Shown here: piece after piece, positions 1 to 9,400 of the stretch
Position numbering within the stretch: the first letter of the stretch is position 1
Layout of the letters: each line of letters begins with the position of its first letter
DNA from: Saprospiraceae bacterium
Lineage (GTDB): Bacteria > Bacteroidota > Bacteroidia > Chitinophagales > Saprospiraceae
Direction of reading: 5' to 3'
DNA length: 64,000 bases
Assembly: GCA_016716335.1 (NCBI GenBank)
Contig: JADJWN010000012.1
Span: 62,001-126,000 of the forward strand
Position numbers and translations under genes: made by a program
Notes under the pieces: model-generated
What the model was told of the DNA's origin: nothing
The model's database searches: none
What the model saw: only the letters and a program-made list of their open reading frames with translations

Positions 1-1344
1 GACCCTGCTTGGCTGTACCACCTGCCGAATCTCCCTCCACCAGAAAGATCTCAGATTCCGAAGGGTCTTTGGAGCTGCAGTCTGACAATTTGCCGGGAGT
101 CCGCTGCCTGTGAGCACATTCTTACGCTGTACCATCTCCCGGGCTTTGCGGGCTGCATGTCTTGCCGTAGCTGCAAGGATCACCTTATCAATGATACGGC
201 GGGCCTGCACCGGATTTTCTTCCAGATAGGTTTTGAGGACATCACCCACACATCTGGACACAATACCGGTTACTTCAGAATTGCCCAGTTCACCTTTGGT
301 CTGCCCTTTAAACTGGGGTTCAGGCACTTTTACTGATACTATGGCAGTGAGCCCTTCCTTAAAATCCTCTCCCGAAATCTCAAATTTTACCTTACTGAAA
401 AGGTTGTTTTCCTCTCCGTATTGCTTGAAAAGTCGGGTGATAGCCCTTCTGAATCCTCCCACATGTGTACCTCCTTCACGGGTATTGATATTGTTTACAT
501 AAGAGAAAATATTCTCCTGAAAACCTGTATTGTACTGCATGGCCACTTCCACCTCCACGTTTTCTTCCTTACCGGTGATGTAGATGGGCTCTTCTATCAG
601 GGGTGTGCGGGATTCATCAAGATATTTGACAAACTCCTTCAATCCACCTTCAGAATAAAAAGTCTGGGATTTAAAATTGCCCTGATCGTCTGTTTCTCTC
701 TCATCTGTCAGGGTCAGTGTAAGCCCCTTATTCAGGTAGGATAATTCCCGGATTCTGGAGGCTAAGGTGCTGAAGCTGTATTCCAGTGTTTCAAAGATAG
801 TACCATCCGGCTTAAAGGTGACAATGGTACCGGTTTTATCGGACGGACCCAATTCTTTTACAGGACCTAACGGAATCCCTTTGCTGTATTCCTGCTCAAA
901 ATATTTGCCTTCACGGTGTACTTCCACCCTTACATAATCAGATAAGGCATTCACACAGGATACTCCCACACCATGCAGACCGCCCGAAACCTTGTAGGTA
1001 TCCTTGTCAAACTTACCTCCCGCATGCAATACGGTCATGACCACCTCAAGGGCTGATTTCTGCAATTTTTCGTGCAGGCCTACAGGAATACCCCGGCCGT
1101 TGTCCTTTACTGTGATGGAATTGTCCTTGTGTACTATGGTATCTATGTGACTGCAGTAGCCCGCAAGGTGCTCATCTATGGAGTTGTCTATCACCTCCCA
1201 AACCAAATGATGCAGACCTTTGCTGTCGGTGGATCCGATATACATACCGGGACGCATTCTTACGGCTTCCAGTCCCTCAAGTGCCTGGATATTCTGGGCA
1301 CCATAATTGCCGTTGCCGTTCTTTTCCTTTTTATCTTCGCTCAT
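1..1344 (-). CDS. gyrB: DNA gyrase subunit B, N-terminal part (truncated by window edge)
   Basis: ATPase subunit of type II topoisomerase, which supercoils DNA with GyrA. Translating the minus strand from the ATG at 1342-1344 gives 448 codons without a stop. They include the GHKL ATP-binding motifs (EVIDNSIDEHLAG, then DNGRGIPVG, then GGLHGVGVS), the transducer domain and the start of the Toprim domain (FLVEGDSAGG), where the window ends. Order and spacing match GyrB. ParE is a close paralogue that cannot be fully excluded from this portion, but GyrB is the likelier call. The C-terminal Toprim/tail lies outside the window. A Bacteroidota -7 element sits about 30 bases upstream. Confidence 0.93.
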   Translation of the reverse strand, partial: MSEDKKEKNGNGNYGAQNIQALEGLEAVRMRPGMYIGSTDSKGLHHLVWEVIDNSIDEHLAGYCSHIDTIVHKDNSITVKDNGRGIPVGLHEKLQKSALEVVMTVLHAGGKFDKDTYKVSGGLHGVGVSCVNALSDYVRVEVHREGKYFEQEYSKGIPLGPVKELGPSDKTGTIVTFKPDGTIFETLEYSFSTLASRIRELSYLNKGLTLTLTDERETDDQGNFKSQTFYSEGGLKEFVKYLDESRTPLIEEPIYITGKEENVEVEVAMQYNTGFQENIFSYVNNINTREGGTHVGGFRRAITRLFKQYGEENNLFSKVKFEISGEDFKEGLTAIVSVKVPEPQFKGQTKGELGNSEVTGIVSRCVGDVLKTYLEENPVQARRIIDKVILAATARHAARKAREMVQRKNVLTGSGLPANCQTAAPKTLRNLRSFWWREIRQVVQPSRV

Positions 1345-1374
1345 GATCTTATTGCTGCTTTTCTGTTTGGGGTG

Positions 1375-1382
1375 CAAAATTA
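1375..1382 (-). promoter_or_regulatory. Predicted -7 promoter element for gyrB
   Basis: Read on the minus strand this is TAATTTTG, matching the Bacteroidota -7 consensus TAnnTTTG, about 30 bases before the gyrB ATG. I see no good -33 TTG at the usual spacing, so the call rests on one element. Confidence 0.4.
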
Positions 1383-1457
1383 AGTAAAAATAACGCTTTT
1401 TTCTAATATTTTGAAGGCTAAATGAAAATCAAATCCAGACTATTTCAGGTCGAAAAC

Positions 1458-1487
1458 TTGCCAGTCTGATAAATAGCATTATCTTTG
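1458..1487 (+). promoter_or_regulatory. Promoter of tRNA-Cys (TTG-N19-TATCTTTG)
   Basis: TTG at 1458-1460 is followed after 19 bases by TATCTTTG at 1480-1487, a full match to the Bacteroidota primary sigma factor pattern. The mature tRNA begins 15 bases downstream, the right distance for a short leader. Confidence 0.7.
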
Positions 1488-1501
1488 CACCGCAATTTAA
1501 A

Positions 1502-1572
1502 GGTCGGGTGGCCGAGTGGCTAGGCAGAGGTCTGCAAAACCTTGTACAGCGGTTCGAATCCGCTTCCGACCT
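1502..1572 (+). tRNA. tRNA-Cys (anticodon GCA)
   Basis: Folds as a standard 71-nt cloverleaf without CCA. The acceptor stem is GGTCGGG with TCCGACC (last pair G-T), the D stem GCC/GGC, the anticodon stem GAGGT/ACCTT, the anticodon loop CTGCAAA with GCA at 1534-1536, a 4-nt variable loop, and the T stem AGCGG/CCGCT around TTCGAAT. The discriminator base is T (U73), a cysteine identity element. It is flanked by a clear promoter and a terminator. Confidence 0.97.
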
Positions 1573-1576
1573 CAAT

Positions 1577-1612
1577 AACCCTTGAAGATCCCCGGATTTT
1601 CAAGGGTTTTTT
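1577..1612 (+). terminator. Rho-independent terminator of tRNA-Cys
   Basis: Arms AACCCTTGAA (1577-1586) and TTCAAGGGTT (1599-1608) pair perfectly and run into a T tract. It starts 5 bases after the tRNA. Confidence 0.85.
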
Positions 1613-1705
1613 CATTTTAGCATCAGATATATAGTCAATAAACCGGCATGGCAGACATTTCAACCGATGTTCATTCTATTCCCTCCAAAATGAATTTTCT
1701 GTCTG

Positions 1706-2995
1706 CTACAAGCTTAGCACCTGATGGCCGATGCTGCACTCCAGACACCTCTTGTGGTAGCAGTATTCATTGCGCAGCTGGATCAGCGCCTGTGACTCAA
1801 AAGCCTTAGCAGCCTTTATGCCCAAACGGTCCCATTCAGCAATGATATGATTTTTTTCAGCCGGTACGGACTCCAGCAAATTTACAGCCCGATCCGTAAA
1901 TTTGTCATCTCCCGTTCTCCTGCCATATACAAAAAGTACCGGGGCCACAGCGTTGATAATCAATACATCTGCCATGTCGCTGCTGAGGGTACCGCTATAG
2001 TTTTTTTGTGAAGGATGATCAAATCTGTAATGACGGCTCCAGTATTCGGAAACCGGATTTTTGAAGAGTAGTCTGATCTCTGCAATATTCGCTGCATTTA
2101 TCATCGTGTCAAAGATATTACCCTGATGATGTATCAGCGCAGCTAATTGTGCTATCCGCAAAGTAGGAAAGTTGGCAGGACGCATTCTGCTGAATTTCCA
2201 CATGACACCGGGCATCGGACTCAACGTATATTTGTTCTTCAGGTGCCGGTATTCCTTCTGCAGTGACTTAAAATATTCGTCCTCATACCCGGCCTCCAGC
2301 ATTCCTGCCTGTCCGTACATCAGGGCCTCCAGCATATGCAGATTATCCCTGTTTTTAAGCAAAATACTTAGAGGTAGTTTTTGAGCCAGCAGACTGAATG
2401 CTTCCGCATTTACTCTCGTACCCATGTACCTCGCAATCATCCGGTATATACATTCGTCCCAGTGTCCTGCGGTTTCATCAAGTATGGCGTGTATGGGTAC
2501 TACTTTTCTTTCCAGTCTTTCTACCACCAGCTTGTACAACCACAACTGCAGCTTGTCCTTGTCTGTATTGGCTATCCCGTAGGAACAGGGTATCGGATCA
2601 GAAGATTGTCGGAGTCTCAGGTAATTTTCCAGATATAGCTTTGGAATCTTGCCTTTGAGCTCCAGCGTTGGCATAAGGCTGCCATCAGATCTGTACAGCT
2701 CCCTGTCATGCTCATATACTACATGCAGTATGACATTATCATAGGCTTTGTCATGCCGGTGACCGTGCAATTCCCAGTCCGAGCTTAATACATGCATCTC
2801 AATATTTCCCGCCCATACAGTCTCTCCGATTTTAATCTTCCCGTTAAAAAAATCAGGTCCTGCATCTGTATTGTAAATCCCGTACTCCTGAATCTCCAGT
2901 CTTTCGCCTGAAGTCAGGGAGCAATCTGTCAGATTCAGTTTTTTAGTGCGCCACAGATAATGCAGAAAGTCTTCTTTCACAGTATATTGCAACAT
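1706..2995 (-). CDS. DUF2851 family protein
   Basis: A 429-residue cytoplasmic protein with no signal peptide or membrane segment. The N-terminal stretch with NTDAGPDFFNGKIKIG and WAGNIEMHV is characteristic of DUF2851, a family common in Bacteroidota with no assigned function. The C-terminus holds a cysteine/histidine cluster (NEYCYHKRCLECSIGH) that could bind a metal; this is inference. It begins 3 bases after the folA stop, so the two are probably cotranscribed with folA first. Length is typical of the family and the frame is intact. Confidence 0.85.
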   Translation of the reverse strand: MLQYTVKEDFLHYLWRTKKLNLTDCSLTSGERLEIQEYGIYNTDAGPDFFNGKIKIGETVWAGNIEMHVLSSDWELHGHRHDKAYDNVILHVVYEHDRELYRSDGSLMPTLELKGKIPKLYLENYLRLRQSSDPIPCSYGIANTDKDKLQLWLYKLVVERLERKVVPIHAILDETAGHWDECIYRMIARYMGTRVNAEAFSLLAQKLPLSILLKNRDNLHMLEALMYGQAGMLEAGYEDEYFKSLQKEYRHLKNKYTLSPMPGVMWKFSRMRPANFPTLRIAQLAALIHHQGNIFDTMINAANIAEIRLLFKNPVSEYWSRHYRFDHPSQKNYSGTLSSDMADVLIINAVAPVLFVYGRRTGDDKFTDRAVNLLESVPAEKNHIIAEWDRLGIKAAKAFESQALIQLRNEYCYHKRCLECSIGHQVLSL

Positions 2996-2998
2996 ATT

Positions 2999-3494
2999 CT
3001 ATTTCCTTTCATACACCCGGAAAATATAATTGAATTCATTTTTTTCATCACGCTCATGTATGGATTCACTGACAAGTTGCCAGTCATTTTCCAGATCGGT
3101 ATCCGGAAAAAAAACATCTCCCTCCGTCTCAATATCCACTTCAGTCAGGTAAAGTCTGTCCCAGAGATCTCTGGTTTGCTCATAAATCTGGCCGCCACCG
3201 ATGATAAAGGCTTCTGTTTCACCATTTTCATAGGCCATATTTAGCGCTTCATCAATACTTTTGGCCACAAGACAGTTGGATGAAATAAAAAAACGGATCC
3301 CGGGTGATGATTACATTGGTACGTTTGGGTAGTGGCCTGCCAATAGATACATAACAATTACGGCCCATCAGCACATGGTGCCCCAGAGTAATTTTTTTGA
3401 AATACTGGAGATCTGCGGGCAGATACCAGGGTATCTCATTGTCTTTGCCTATGACATTGTTTTTCGACCGGGCTACAATACAGGATATCAGCAT
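2999..3494 (-). pseudogene. folA: Dihydrofolate reductase, frameshifted in this sequence
   Basis: Reduces dihydrofolate to tetrahydrofolate with NADPH. The first segment starts MLISCIVARSKNNVIGKDNE with the DHFR motif IPWYLPADLQYFKKIT, then GRNCYVSIGRPLPKRTNVIITRD. The remainder (SIDEALNMAY, the NADPH-site FIIGGGQIYEQ, then LTEVDIETEGDVFFP) lies in another frame. The break is at a run of seven A on the plus strand (3287-3293). Removing one base restores a continuous 164-residue enzyme, the normal DHFR length. All catalytic regions are present, so a sequencing error is more likely than true loss. It is followed after 3 bases by the DUF2851 gene. Confidence 0.85.
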
Positions 3495-3592
3495 TCCATT
3501 TAAAATTGTCCGTGTAAAGATAGCTTTTCACACTCAAAGTCCAATAAATCTGCGTATATGAACATTCTGAGGCTTCAATGAAGGGTGTACAT

Positions 3593-3632
3593 TGCATCCT
3601 CGGCGGATTCTGGAAAATCCGCACAAGGTGCA
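3593..3632. other. Imperfect hairpin in the folA/flippase intergenic region
   Basis: GCGGATT (3603-3609) pairs with AATCCGC (3616-3622) around a 6-base loop. CCT/AGG and TGCA/TGCA extend the stem with small bulges. There is no T tract, so it is not a standard terminator. It lies between divergent genes; a regulatory role is unproven. Confidence 0.35.
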
Positions 3633-3746
3633 TTGATCCGGAGTTAGGATTTTTAGCTATGGAATGATAAAATTGAAAGTCTGTAGGAAGGTAATGGTAT
3701 TTTCTCAGGATAATTGCCAACTTTGTCTCTCTTCAGAAATCTTCAG

Positions 3747-4745
3747 ATGGCAGCCTTACGAAAAATCCCGGCTCACTACATCAGGTGGTTTATCACTTTG
3801 ATAAAGTGGTCTGTGACCATAGGTCTCATGTATCTGCTTTACCTGCAATTGTTTGAAAAAAAACATTTACAGGATCTGATGGCGGCCTATCTTTCAGGCC
3901 ATAAATCACCGGCTTGGCCTTACCTGATGCTCAGCTTTGTGCTCATGCCGGTCAACTGGCTGCTGGAAGCCCGCAAATGGAAAATGCTTACTTCAGGCTT
4001 CGAAGGTCTAAACCTCAGACAATCTTTAGCCTCAGTACTGTCGGGTGTCAGTGTAGGTATTCTTACGCCGGGTCGTATCGGCGAATACGGAGGCCGATTG
4101 GCCCGGATATCCCCGCAAAATCATGCCAAAGCTTTGGGAGCCACTTTTACAGGCAGTGTGGCACAAAATACGATCAATCTTGTGCTGGCCATACCCCTTA
4201 GTTATTTTTTTCTTAATTCATGGACTGATGCTACTTTCGGATACAGTTTGACGTTTGTATTTTTGGCATTGGTCATAGCTTTGGTGTCTTTGGGTATTTA
4301 CTTCAATATGCCGGGACTGGCCGGTGTCCTGAATAAATGGCCGCTTTTAAAGAATAAGCAGCAGTGGATTGAAAAATTAAGCTTTGCAGTATCTTACCAC
4401 AGGAAGATGTTATGGCAGGTACTGGGGCTGTCAGGTTTAAGATTCGGAGTGTACACTTTGCAGTACCTCTGTGTGATGTGGTGTCTGAGGGTAGATGTAG
4501 ATATCGGATTGCTCAGCGGTGCGGTTGCCACCATTTATGTAGTGCAGTCCGGTATGCCGTTACCCCCGCTGACTGCTCTGATGGCAAGAAGTGAGCTGGC
4601 TATTCTGGTGTGGGGGCACACAGGGGTAGATGCGGGTACGGCCATGGCAGCCACTTTCACCTTATGGATGATCAATCTGCTTATACCGGCTTTTGCGGGG
4701 CTTGTTTTAATATGGAACTCAAAATATTTCAGCAAACACACATGA
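3747..4745 (+). CDS. Flippase-like / lysylphosphatidylglycerol synthase TM-region family membrane protein
   Basis: Integral inner-membrane protein of about 332 residues with roughly eight hydrophobic segments. Features of the AglD/MprF-type transmembrane family (UPF0104) include NWLLEARKWKML near residue 80, GVSVGILTPGRIGEYGGR near residue 115 and a C-terminal GMPLPPLTALMAR segment. Members move or modify lipid-linked intermediates; the substrate here is unknown. I chose the ATG at 3747 rather than the upstream TTG at 3714, because the extra residues precede the conserved part and TTG starts are rare. Its stop overlaps the next ATG (ATGA), so it leads a four-gene envelope operon. Confidence 0.8.
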   Translation: MAALRKIPAHYIRWFITLIKWSVTIGLMYLLYLQLFEKKHLQDLMAAYLSGHKSPAWPYLMLSFVLMPVNWLLEARKWKMLTSGFEGLNLRQSLASVLSGVSVGILTPGRIGEYGGRLARISPQNHAKALGATFTGSVAQNTINLVLAIPLSYFFLNSWTDATFGYSLTFVFLALVIALVSLGIYFNMPGLAGVLNKWPLLKNKQQWIEKLSFAVSYHRKMLWQVLGLSGLRFGVYTLQYLCVMWCLRVDVDIGLLSGAVATIYVVQSGMPLPPLTALMARSELAILVWGHTGVDAGTAMAATFTLWMINLLIPAFAGLVLIWNSKYFSKHT

Positions 4746-5569
4746 CAAAAAAATTATTCAGTGGATTTCTGGCACTCTTGCTCCTGACGGCAGGGTGGAT
4801 GTCCTATAGTTTTCGCCCGATCGAAAACTCAGAAATCTGCCGTACTTCCAACTTCACCTTTCAGGAGGGTGAGTCTCTGACCTATACAATTTACTACAAC
4901 TGGAATGTAGTGTGGGTGCCTGCAGGAGAAGTCACCTTTACAATCAAGGAATCCGGTGATTTTTACGAGATTTTTGCCTGGGGCAAGACTTTCCCGGGCT
5001 ATAATCGTTTTTATAAAGTCAATGATTATTATTATTCCCGATTTGAAAAAGAGAGCCTGCTACCCCGTAATTTTGTCAGAAAACTGGAAGAGGGTAAATA
5101 CCGCCTTTACGACAGTATAGCTTTTGACCAGAAAAACCGGAAAGCCATGACCTGGCATGGCAGGGACAAATCGTCTGCCAGATTTTCGGTACATCATCTG
5201 GATGGATGCATGCATGATTTGCTGTCCAATATTTATATGCTCCGCAACCTTCCGGAAAAAGCCATTCAACCCGGTGCAGACATACCCATAAAGGTGTTTT
5301 TTGATAAAGAAGCGTACCCGCTCACAATCAAGGCAGGACAAAGGACGACCAAAGAGATCAAAGACCTCGGCACCTATCATACCATTGAGCTACAGCCACA
5401 ATTGGTTGAGGGCTATGTATTCAAAAAGGGAGACGTGATGAATATCTGGGTTTCTGATGACAAAAACCGGATACCTCTTATGGTAGAATCTCCCATCATT
5501 GTAGGCACCATTAAAGCTGTATTGAAATCAAGCAGCGGATTGAGACACCCTATGCATTCTAAAATATGA
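4742..5569 (+). CDS. DUF3108 domain-containing exported protein
   Basis: A 275-residue protein starting MTKKLFSGFLALLLLTAGW, a typical signal sequence, followed by the DUF3108 signature FQEGESLTYTIYYNWNVVWVPAGEVTF and FPGYNRFYKVNDYYYS. The mature part is predicted to be a beta-rich periplasmic or outer-membrane-associated protein; the family has no established biochemical role. The start is set by the ATGA overlap with the flippase-like gene and the signal peptide. It overlaps the DUF4230 gene by four bases, so all four genes to 8120 are translationally coupled. Confidence 0.85.
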   Translation: MTKKLFSGFLALLLLTAGWMSYSFRPIENSEICRTSNFTFQEGESLTYTIYYNWNVVWVPAGEVTFTIKESGDFYEIFAWGKTFPGYNRFYKVNDYYYSRFEKESLLPRNFVRKLEEGKYRLYDSIAFDQKNRKAMTWHGRDKSSARFSVHHLDGCMHDLLSNIYMLRNLPEKAIQPGADIPIKVFFDKEAYPLTIKAGQRTTKEIKDLGTYHTIELQPQLVEGYVFKKGDVMNIWVSDDKNRIPLMVESPIIVGTIKAVLKSSSGLRHPMHSKI

Positions 5570-6174
5570 TGATGCGCAACCTTACAAAAGCAGGAATAAT
5601 AGCAGGTTTGATAATATTAGCACTCCTGGCCGGCTGGTGGTACGGTACCAAATCTGCATTATTTGAAAAAAACTCCTCCACCTCCTCAACTGTGATGCTC
5701 GAAAGTGTAAAGAAGGTCACCAAGCTCATAGCCGTAGAAGCCAGTTTTTCGGAATTGTTTGACTATAAAGAAAGCTACACGATGGATATTTTTAACTGGT
5801 TTTCTAAAAAAGCCTTACTCCGTGTGACCGCCAAAGCTTCGATAGGCTATGATTTTGAAAAATTAAATATAAGTTTTGACAGTATCCGCAGGACTGTCAC
5901 TCTCAACGAGTGGCCTCAGCCGGAATTGCTATCCCTGGAACACGACCTGGATTATTATGATATTTCTCAGGGTACTTTCAATAAATTTACGGCAGAGGAA
6001 TACAATATGATCAATAAAAAAGCCAAAGAGCTGATACTGCAAAAGGCACGGAATGATTCTGTCTTCAGGCAGGCTGAAGAGCAAAGAGAGGATTTTATTT
6101 TCCTGCTGGAACTCGCTCTGAAAAATATCGGATGGAAACTCATCGTTCTGCCGGGTAAAACATTACAGGGATGA
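5566..6174 (+). CDS. DUF4230 domain-containing membrane-anchored protein
   Basis: A 202-residue protein with one N-terminal membrane helix (AGIIAGLIILALLAGWWYG) and an extracytoplasmic domain. The SVKKVTKLIAVEASFSELFDYK segment and the later KAKELILQKA helix fit DUF4230, whose function is unknown. It overlaps both neighbours (ATGA at 5566 and at 6171), the third gene of a coupled envelope operon. There are three adjacent ATG-like starts (MMM); the first overlaps the upstream stop and is used here. Confidence 0.8.
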   Translation: MMMRNLTKAGIIAGLIILALLAGWWYGTKSALFEKNSSTSSTVMLESVKKVTKLIAVEASFSELFDYKESYTMDIFNWFSKKALLRVTAKASIGYDFEKLNISFDSIRRTVTLNEWPQPELLSLEHDLDYYDISQGTFNKFTAEEYNMINKKAKELILQKARNDSVFRQAEEQREDFIFLLELALKNIGWKLIVLPGKTLQG

Positions 6175-8120
6175 TAGAACTCTTAAGAAAAAGCGTTTTA
6201 GCTACATTTTATGTATTATTCATAATGGCATGTGCCGGTGCACAGAAAACAGTAGATACCACCGCCGACAGCAAATCTCTGGCAAAATACGAACAGGCAA
6301 AAAAAGAAATTCGGGCAGGCAAGTACACTCAGGCCCTCAAACTGCTGGATGAAGTACTGAAAAAATATCCGGATTTTAAAGATGCAAGAATCAGAAAAGC
6401 AACCGTACTGCATTTGACTAAGGATTATACGGGGGCAGTGAGTACATATCTGCATGTGATTCAAAGTGGGCAAGCTTTTGACCCTGAGGTATATTTTTCG
6501 CTGGCATTGCTGTATCAGGATATGAAACTCTATGGTGAAGCTGCCGCGATGCTGGATAGTTTTTTGCTGCAGGGAGTTGCAGATACAAAAAGAGTGATGA
6601 GGGCTGAAGAACTGCGCATGATCAACAGATTCAGGGATAATGCCGTAAAACATCCGGTAGCTTATAATCCCGTAAAATTGTCATCCAATATCAATACCGA
6701 ATATTCTGAATATACCCCGAGTCTGAGTATAGATGGTAAAAAGCTGGTGTTCACCCGAAGGGTCAATGGTCAGGAAGACCTCTACATAAGCACCATGGAT
6801 AAGGGAGAATACGGTCCGGCATTGCCCATCAGCGAACTGAATACCCACCGCAATGAAGGTGCTCATTGTCTTTCGGCAGATGGCAGTATCATCATTTTTA
6901 CCGGATGTGACAGGTCTGACAGTTATGGTGGATGTGACCTCTACTATGCTGTGTATGAAAACGGGGGGTGGAGCAAAGCCATAAACATGGGCAAACGGGT
7001 GAATACTCCTGCCTATGAATCACAACCCAGCCTTTCTGCAGATGGACGTACGCTTTTTTTCTCCAGCAATCGCACAGGAGGCTATGGAATGAAGGATATA
7101 TGGATCACTCATCTGGATGAAGACAACCGCTGGTCTGCACCCTACAATGCGGGACCCATGATCAACACTGAGGGCAACGATGAAACACCTTTCATTCATG
7201 CGGATGGCAGTACTCTGTATTTCAGGTCGGACGGCAGGCTGGGCATGGGAGATTATGATATATATTACAGCAAATGGTCCGATGCAGGCAACAGCTGGTC
7301 TGAAGCCGTTAATCTGGGTTATCCGGTCAATACCGAATACAGTGAGGGCGGACTGACCGTCAGTGCAGACGGCCAAAAAGCTTTTTTTGCTTCTGATCAG
7401 GCATACGACAGAAATGATGTCAAAGCCAATCTGGATATATACAGTTTTGATATGGATGCATCCATTCGTCCGATACCTGCAACCTATGTGAAAGGAAGAG
7501 TCACGGATTTTTCTACGGGCAAGGCATTGGCAGCAACTGTCCAAATTGTAAATCTTGCCACCGGCAAAACCCAATACAAAACCAGGACTACTGCCGGGGG
7601 AACATTCATTACCGGCATGGCTTTGGGCTATGATTATGCCTGTTATGCAGAAAAAGATGGATACCTGTTCTATTCCCATCATTTTACACTATCCAAGTCT
7701 CAGAATCCGGAGGTCTTTTTTGAGCTGGAAATTGCGCTTGTGCCCATCCCTCCCAAAAAGGATACACTTCTGCATACATTTGAACCGGTAGTACTTCAGA
7801 ATATTTTTTTTGAAAGCGGACAGGCAGTTTTACTCCCTGCGTCCTACACCGAAATTGACCGGTTGGCTGCTATGCTGATGAGTCATCCCGAACTGAAAAT
7901 TACCATCACCGGACATACGGATAATGTGGGAGCGGCTCAGGACAACCTGGTGCTGTCTGAAAAAAGAGCAAAAGCCGTGGCTGATGCACTGGTTGAAAGA
8001 GGTATCCTGAAAGAAAGGATACAGACCGAAGGCAAGGGAGAATCCCGGCCGGTTGCTACCAACGACACACCCGAAGGAAGACAGCAAAACCGCAGGACAG
8101 AATTCAGAATACGGAAATAG
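6171..8120 (+). CDS. TPR / PD40 beta-propeller / OmpA-domain outer membrane protein
   Basis: A 649-residue envelope protein. Order of parts: signal peptide (lipobox-like IMAC near residue 20), TPR-like helices (about 40-150), WD40-like PD40 repeats (about 170-430; SPSLSIDGKKLVFTRR and ADGRTLFFSSNRTGGYG types), a carboxypeptidase-regulatory-like beta domain (about 440-530) and a C-terminal OmpA domain with TGHTDNVGAAQDN and NRRTEFRI, which binds peptidoglycan. This architecture is common in Bacteroidota and includes the T9SS-associated PorE family. A T9SS role here is possible given two T9SS cargo genes in the window, but it is not shown. The start overlaps the DUF4230 stop. Confidence 0.88.
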   Translation: MIELLRKSVLATFYVLFIMACAGAQKTVDTTADSKSLAKYEQAKKEIRAGKYTQALKLLDEVLKKYPDFKDARIRKATVLHLTKDYTGAVSTYLHVIQSGQAFDPEVYFSLALLYQDMKLYGEAAAMLDSFLLQGVADTKRVMRAEELRMINRFRDNAVKHPVAYNPVKLSSNINTEYSEYTPSLSIDGKKLVFTRRVNGQEDLYISTMDKGEYGPALPISELNTHRNEGAHCLSADGSIIIFTGCDRSDSYGGCDLYYAVYENGGWSKAINMGKRVNTPAYESQPSLSADGRTLFFSSNRTGGYGMKDIWITHLDEDNRWSAPYNAGPMINTEGNDETPFIHADGSTLYFRSDGRLGMGDYDIYYSKWSDAGNSWSEAVNLGYPVNTEYSEGGLTVSADGQKAFFASDQAYDRNDVKANLDIYSFDMDASIRPIPATYVKGRVTDFSTGKALAATVQIVNLATGKTQYKTRTTAGGTFITGMALGYDYACYAEKDGYLFYSHHFTLSKSQNPEVFFELEIALVPIPPKKDTLLHTFEPVVLQNIFFESGQAVLLPASYTEIDRLAAMLMSHPELKITITGHTDNVGAAQDNLVLSEKRAKAVADALVERGILKERIQTEGKGESRPVATNDTPEGRQQNRRTEFRIRK

Positions 8121-8127
8121 ACAGCGA

Positions 8128-9345
8128 TTATTCCTGCCTCACATATGCCGAAATCTGACCTGCCCGTATGGAAGGAAGCAAGGATGCCAGATAACCAATG
8201 AAAACTACCGTCAATGCCACCAGTATAAAATCACTCAATCTGAGCATAATGGGATAAGCATCAATCAGAAAACCCTCCGGAATTGAAATAAGTCCATATC
8301 TCTTCTGCAGAAAATAAAATATAAGGGCTATGATAATGCCGGCCAATAGACCAATAGCCGATATCATCATCCCTACAAACATAAATATCCTCCTGATGCC
8401 CGGCGTGGTATATCCCATGGATTTCAGTATGGCTACATCTTTCTTTTTGTCAAGTACTATCATCCAAAGCGAGCCCACCAGATTAAATGCGATGACTGCC
8501 AGAGTGAGACAGGCTATAAGGTAGCTTACCCATTTTTCGATATTCATGATTCTGAGAAAACCCTCATCCTGCTGATATCTGTTTTTTACTGTAAAATTGT
8601 CACCCAACACCGTTTGTATCCTGCTGATGACCTGCTTATCTCCGGCATCTTGAATTAGTTTGAATTCTATGGCTGAAAAGTGGTCTTCCAGATCAAGCAG
8701 ATAGTTGACCTCCTCAAATCCCGTAATGATATAAGCAATATCCACATCATTACCGACAGAAAAAACGCCGGCAGGGTAGATGGCCAGGGTTTTAAAATCT
8801 TTACCCAACGGGTTTTTATTTTTGGGAGAATACATGTATGCGGTGACCGGAGTAAACGGATCGCCGGGGTTGACAGAGAGTCGGGTGTTCATACCTGAGC
8901 CCAGTATGCCATAAACTATATTATCATCTTCCGGTATCATCTTTCCGGCAATGAGTGCTTTTTCGATATCTGTCACTTTACCGAATTGTGCATCTACTCC
9001 TTTGATGGTACCTACTTCCTGAGAACCTTTGTAGGTAAAAAATGCCGTTTCCTCAATGGTAAAACTGATAGCCTCCACGCCATCTATGGCACGCAGTGCC
9101 GCTGTATCTACATTTTCTATACTTTCAAATTTACCTTTTACGATTTCTGCTTTGATGTCCGGATTGAAACTGTTGAGCATCCCTGACAGCAGGTCTTCAA
9201 ATCCATTAAATACAGACAAAATCAGAATCAGCGCTGCCGAACCAATGGACATCCCCACTACCGACACCCAGGTAATAATATTGATGGCATTGGTGCTTTT
9301 TTTACCGAGCAGATACCTCGCTGCAATTTTCAGTGAAAGATTCAT
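8128..9345 (-). CDS. ABC transporter permease, LolC/LolE-like (FtsX/MacB family)
   Basis: A 405-residue inner-membrane protein: N-terminal helix (NIITWVSVVGMSIGSAALILILSVFNGFE), a MacB-type periplasmic domain (about 50-255), then three C-terminal helices of the FtsX fold with LDKKKDVAILKSMG, the conserved cytoplasmic coupling segment. LolC/E permeases work with LolD to release lipoproteins from the inner membrane. No ATPase gene is adjacent, so the substrate is inferred from family only. It converges on the OmpA operon, with 7 bases between the stops. Confidence 0.85.
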   Translation of the reverse strand: MNLSLKIAARYLLGKKSTNAINIITWVSVVGMSIGSAALILILSVFNGFEDLLSGMLNSFNPDIKAEIVKGKFESIENVDTAALRAIDGVEAISFTIEETAFFTYKGSQEVGTIKGVDAQFGKVTDIEKALIAGKMIPEDDNIVYGILGSGMNTRLSVNPGDPFTPVTAYMYSPKNKNPLGKDFKTLAIYPAGVFSVGNDVDIAYIITGFEEVNYLLDLEDHFSAIEFKLIQDAGDKQVISRIQTVLGDNFTVKNRYQQDEGFLRIMNIEKWVSYLIACLTLAVIAFNLVGSLWMIVLDKKKDVAILKSMGYTTPGIRRIFMFVGMMISAIGLLAGIIIALIFYFLQKRYGLISIPEGFLIDAYPIMLRLSDFILVALTVVFIGYLASLLPSIRAGQISAYVRQE

Positions 9346-9400
9346 AGGGCAATATTAGTCAAAAAACAGCTTTAAGTCTGAATTTTTGAACAGTACTGCC

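Noticed and set aside
1..1344. parE instead of gyrB
   Set aside because: Motifs are shared, but the overall sequence around the Toprim domain and the domain lengths read more like GyrB; the window lacks the tail that would settle it.
3436..3720. 94-codon minus-strand frame upstream of folA
   Set aside because: It overlaps the folA start, has no recognisable motif and contains the hairpin at 3593-3632.
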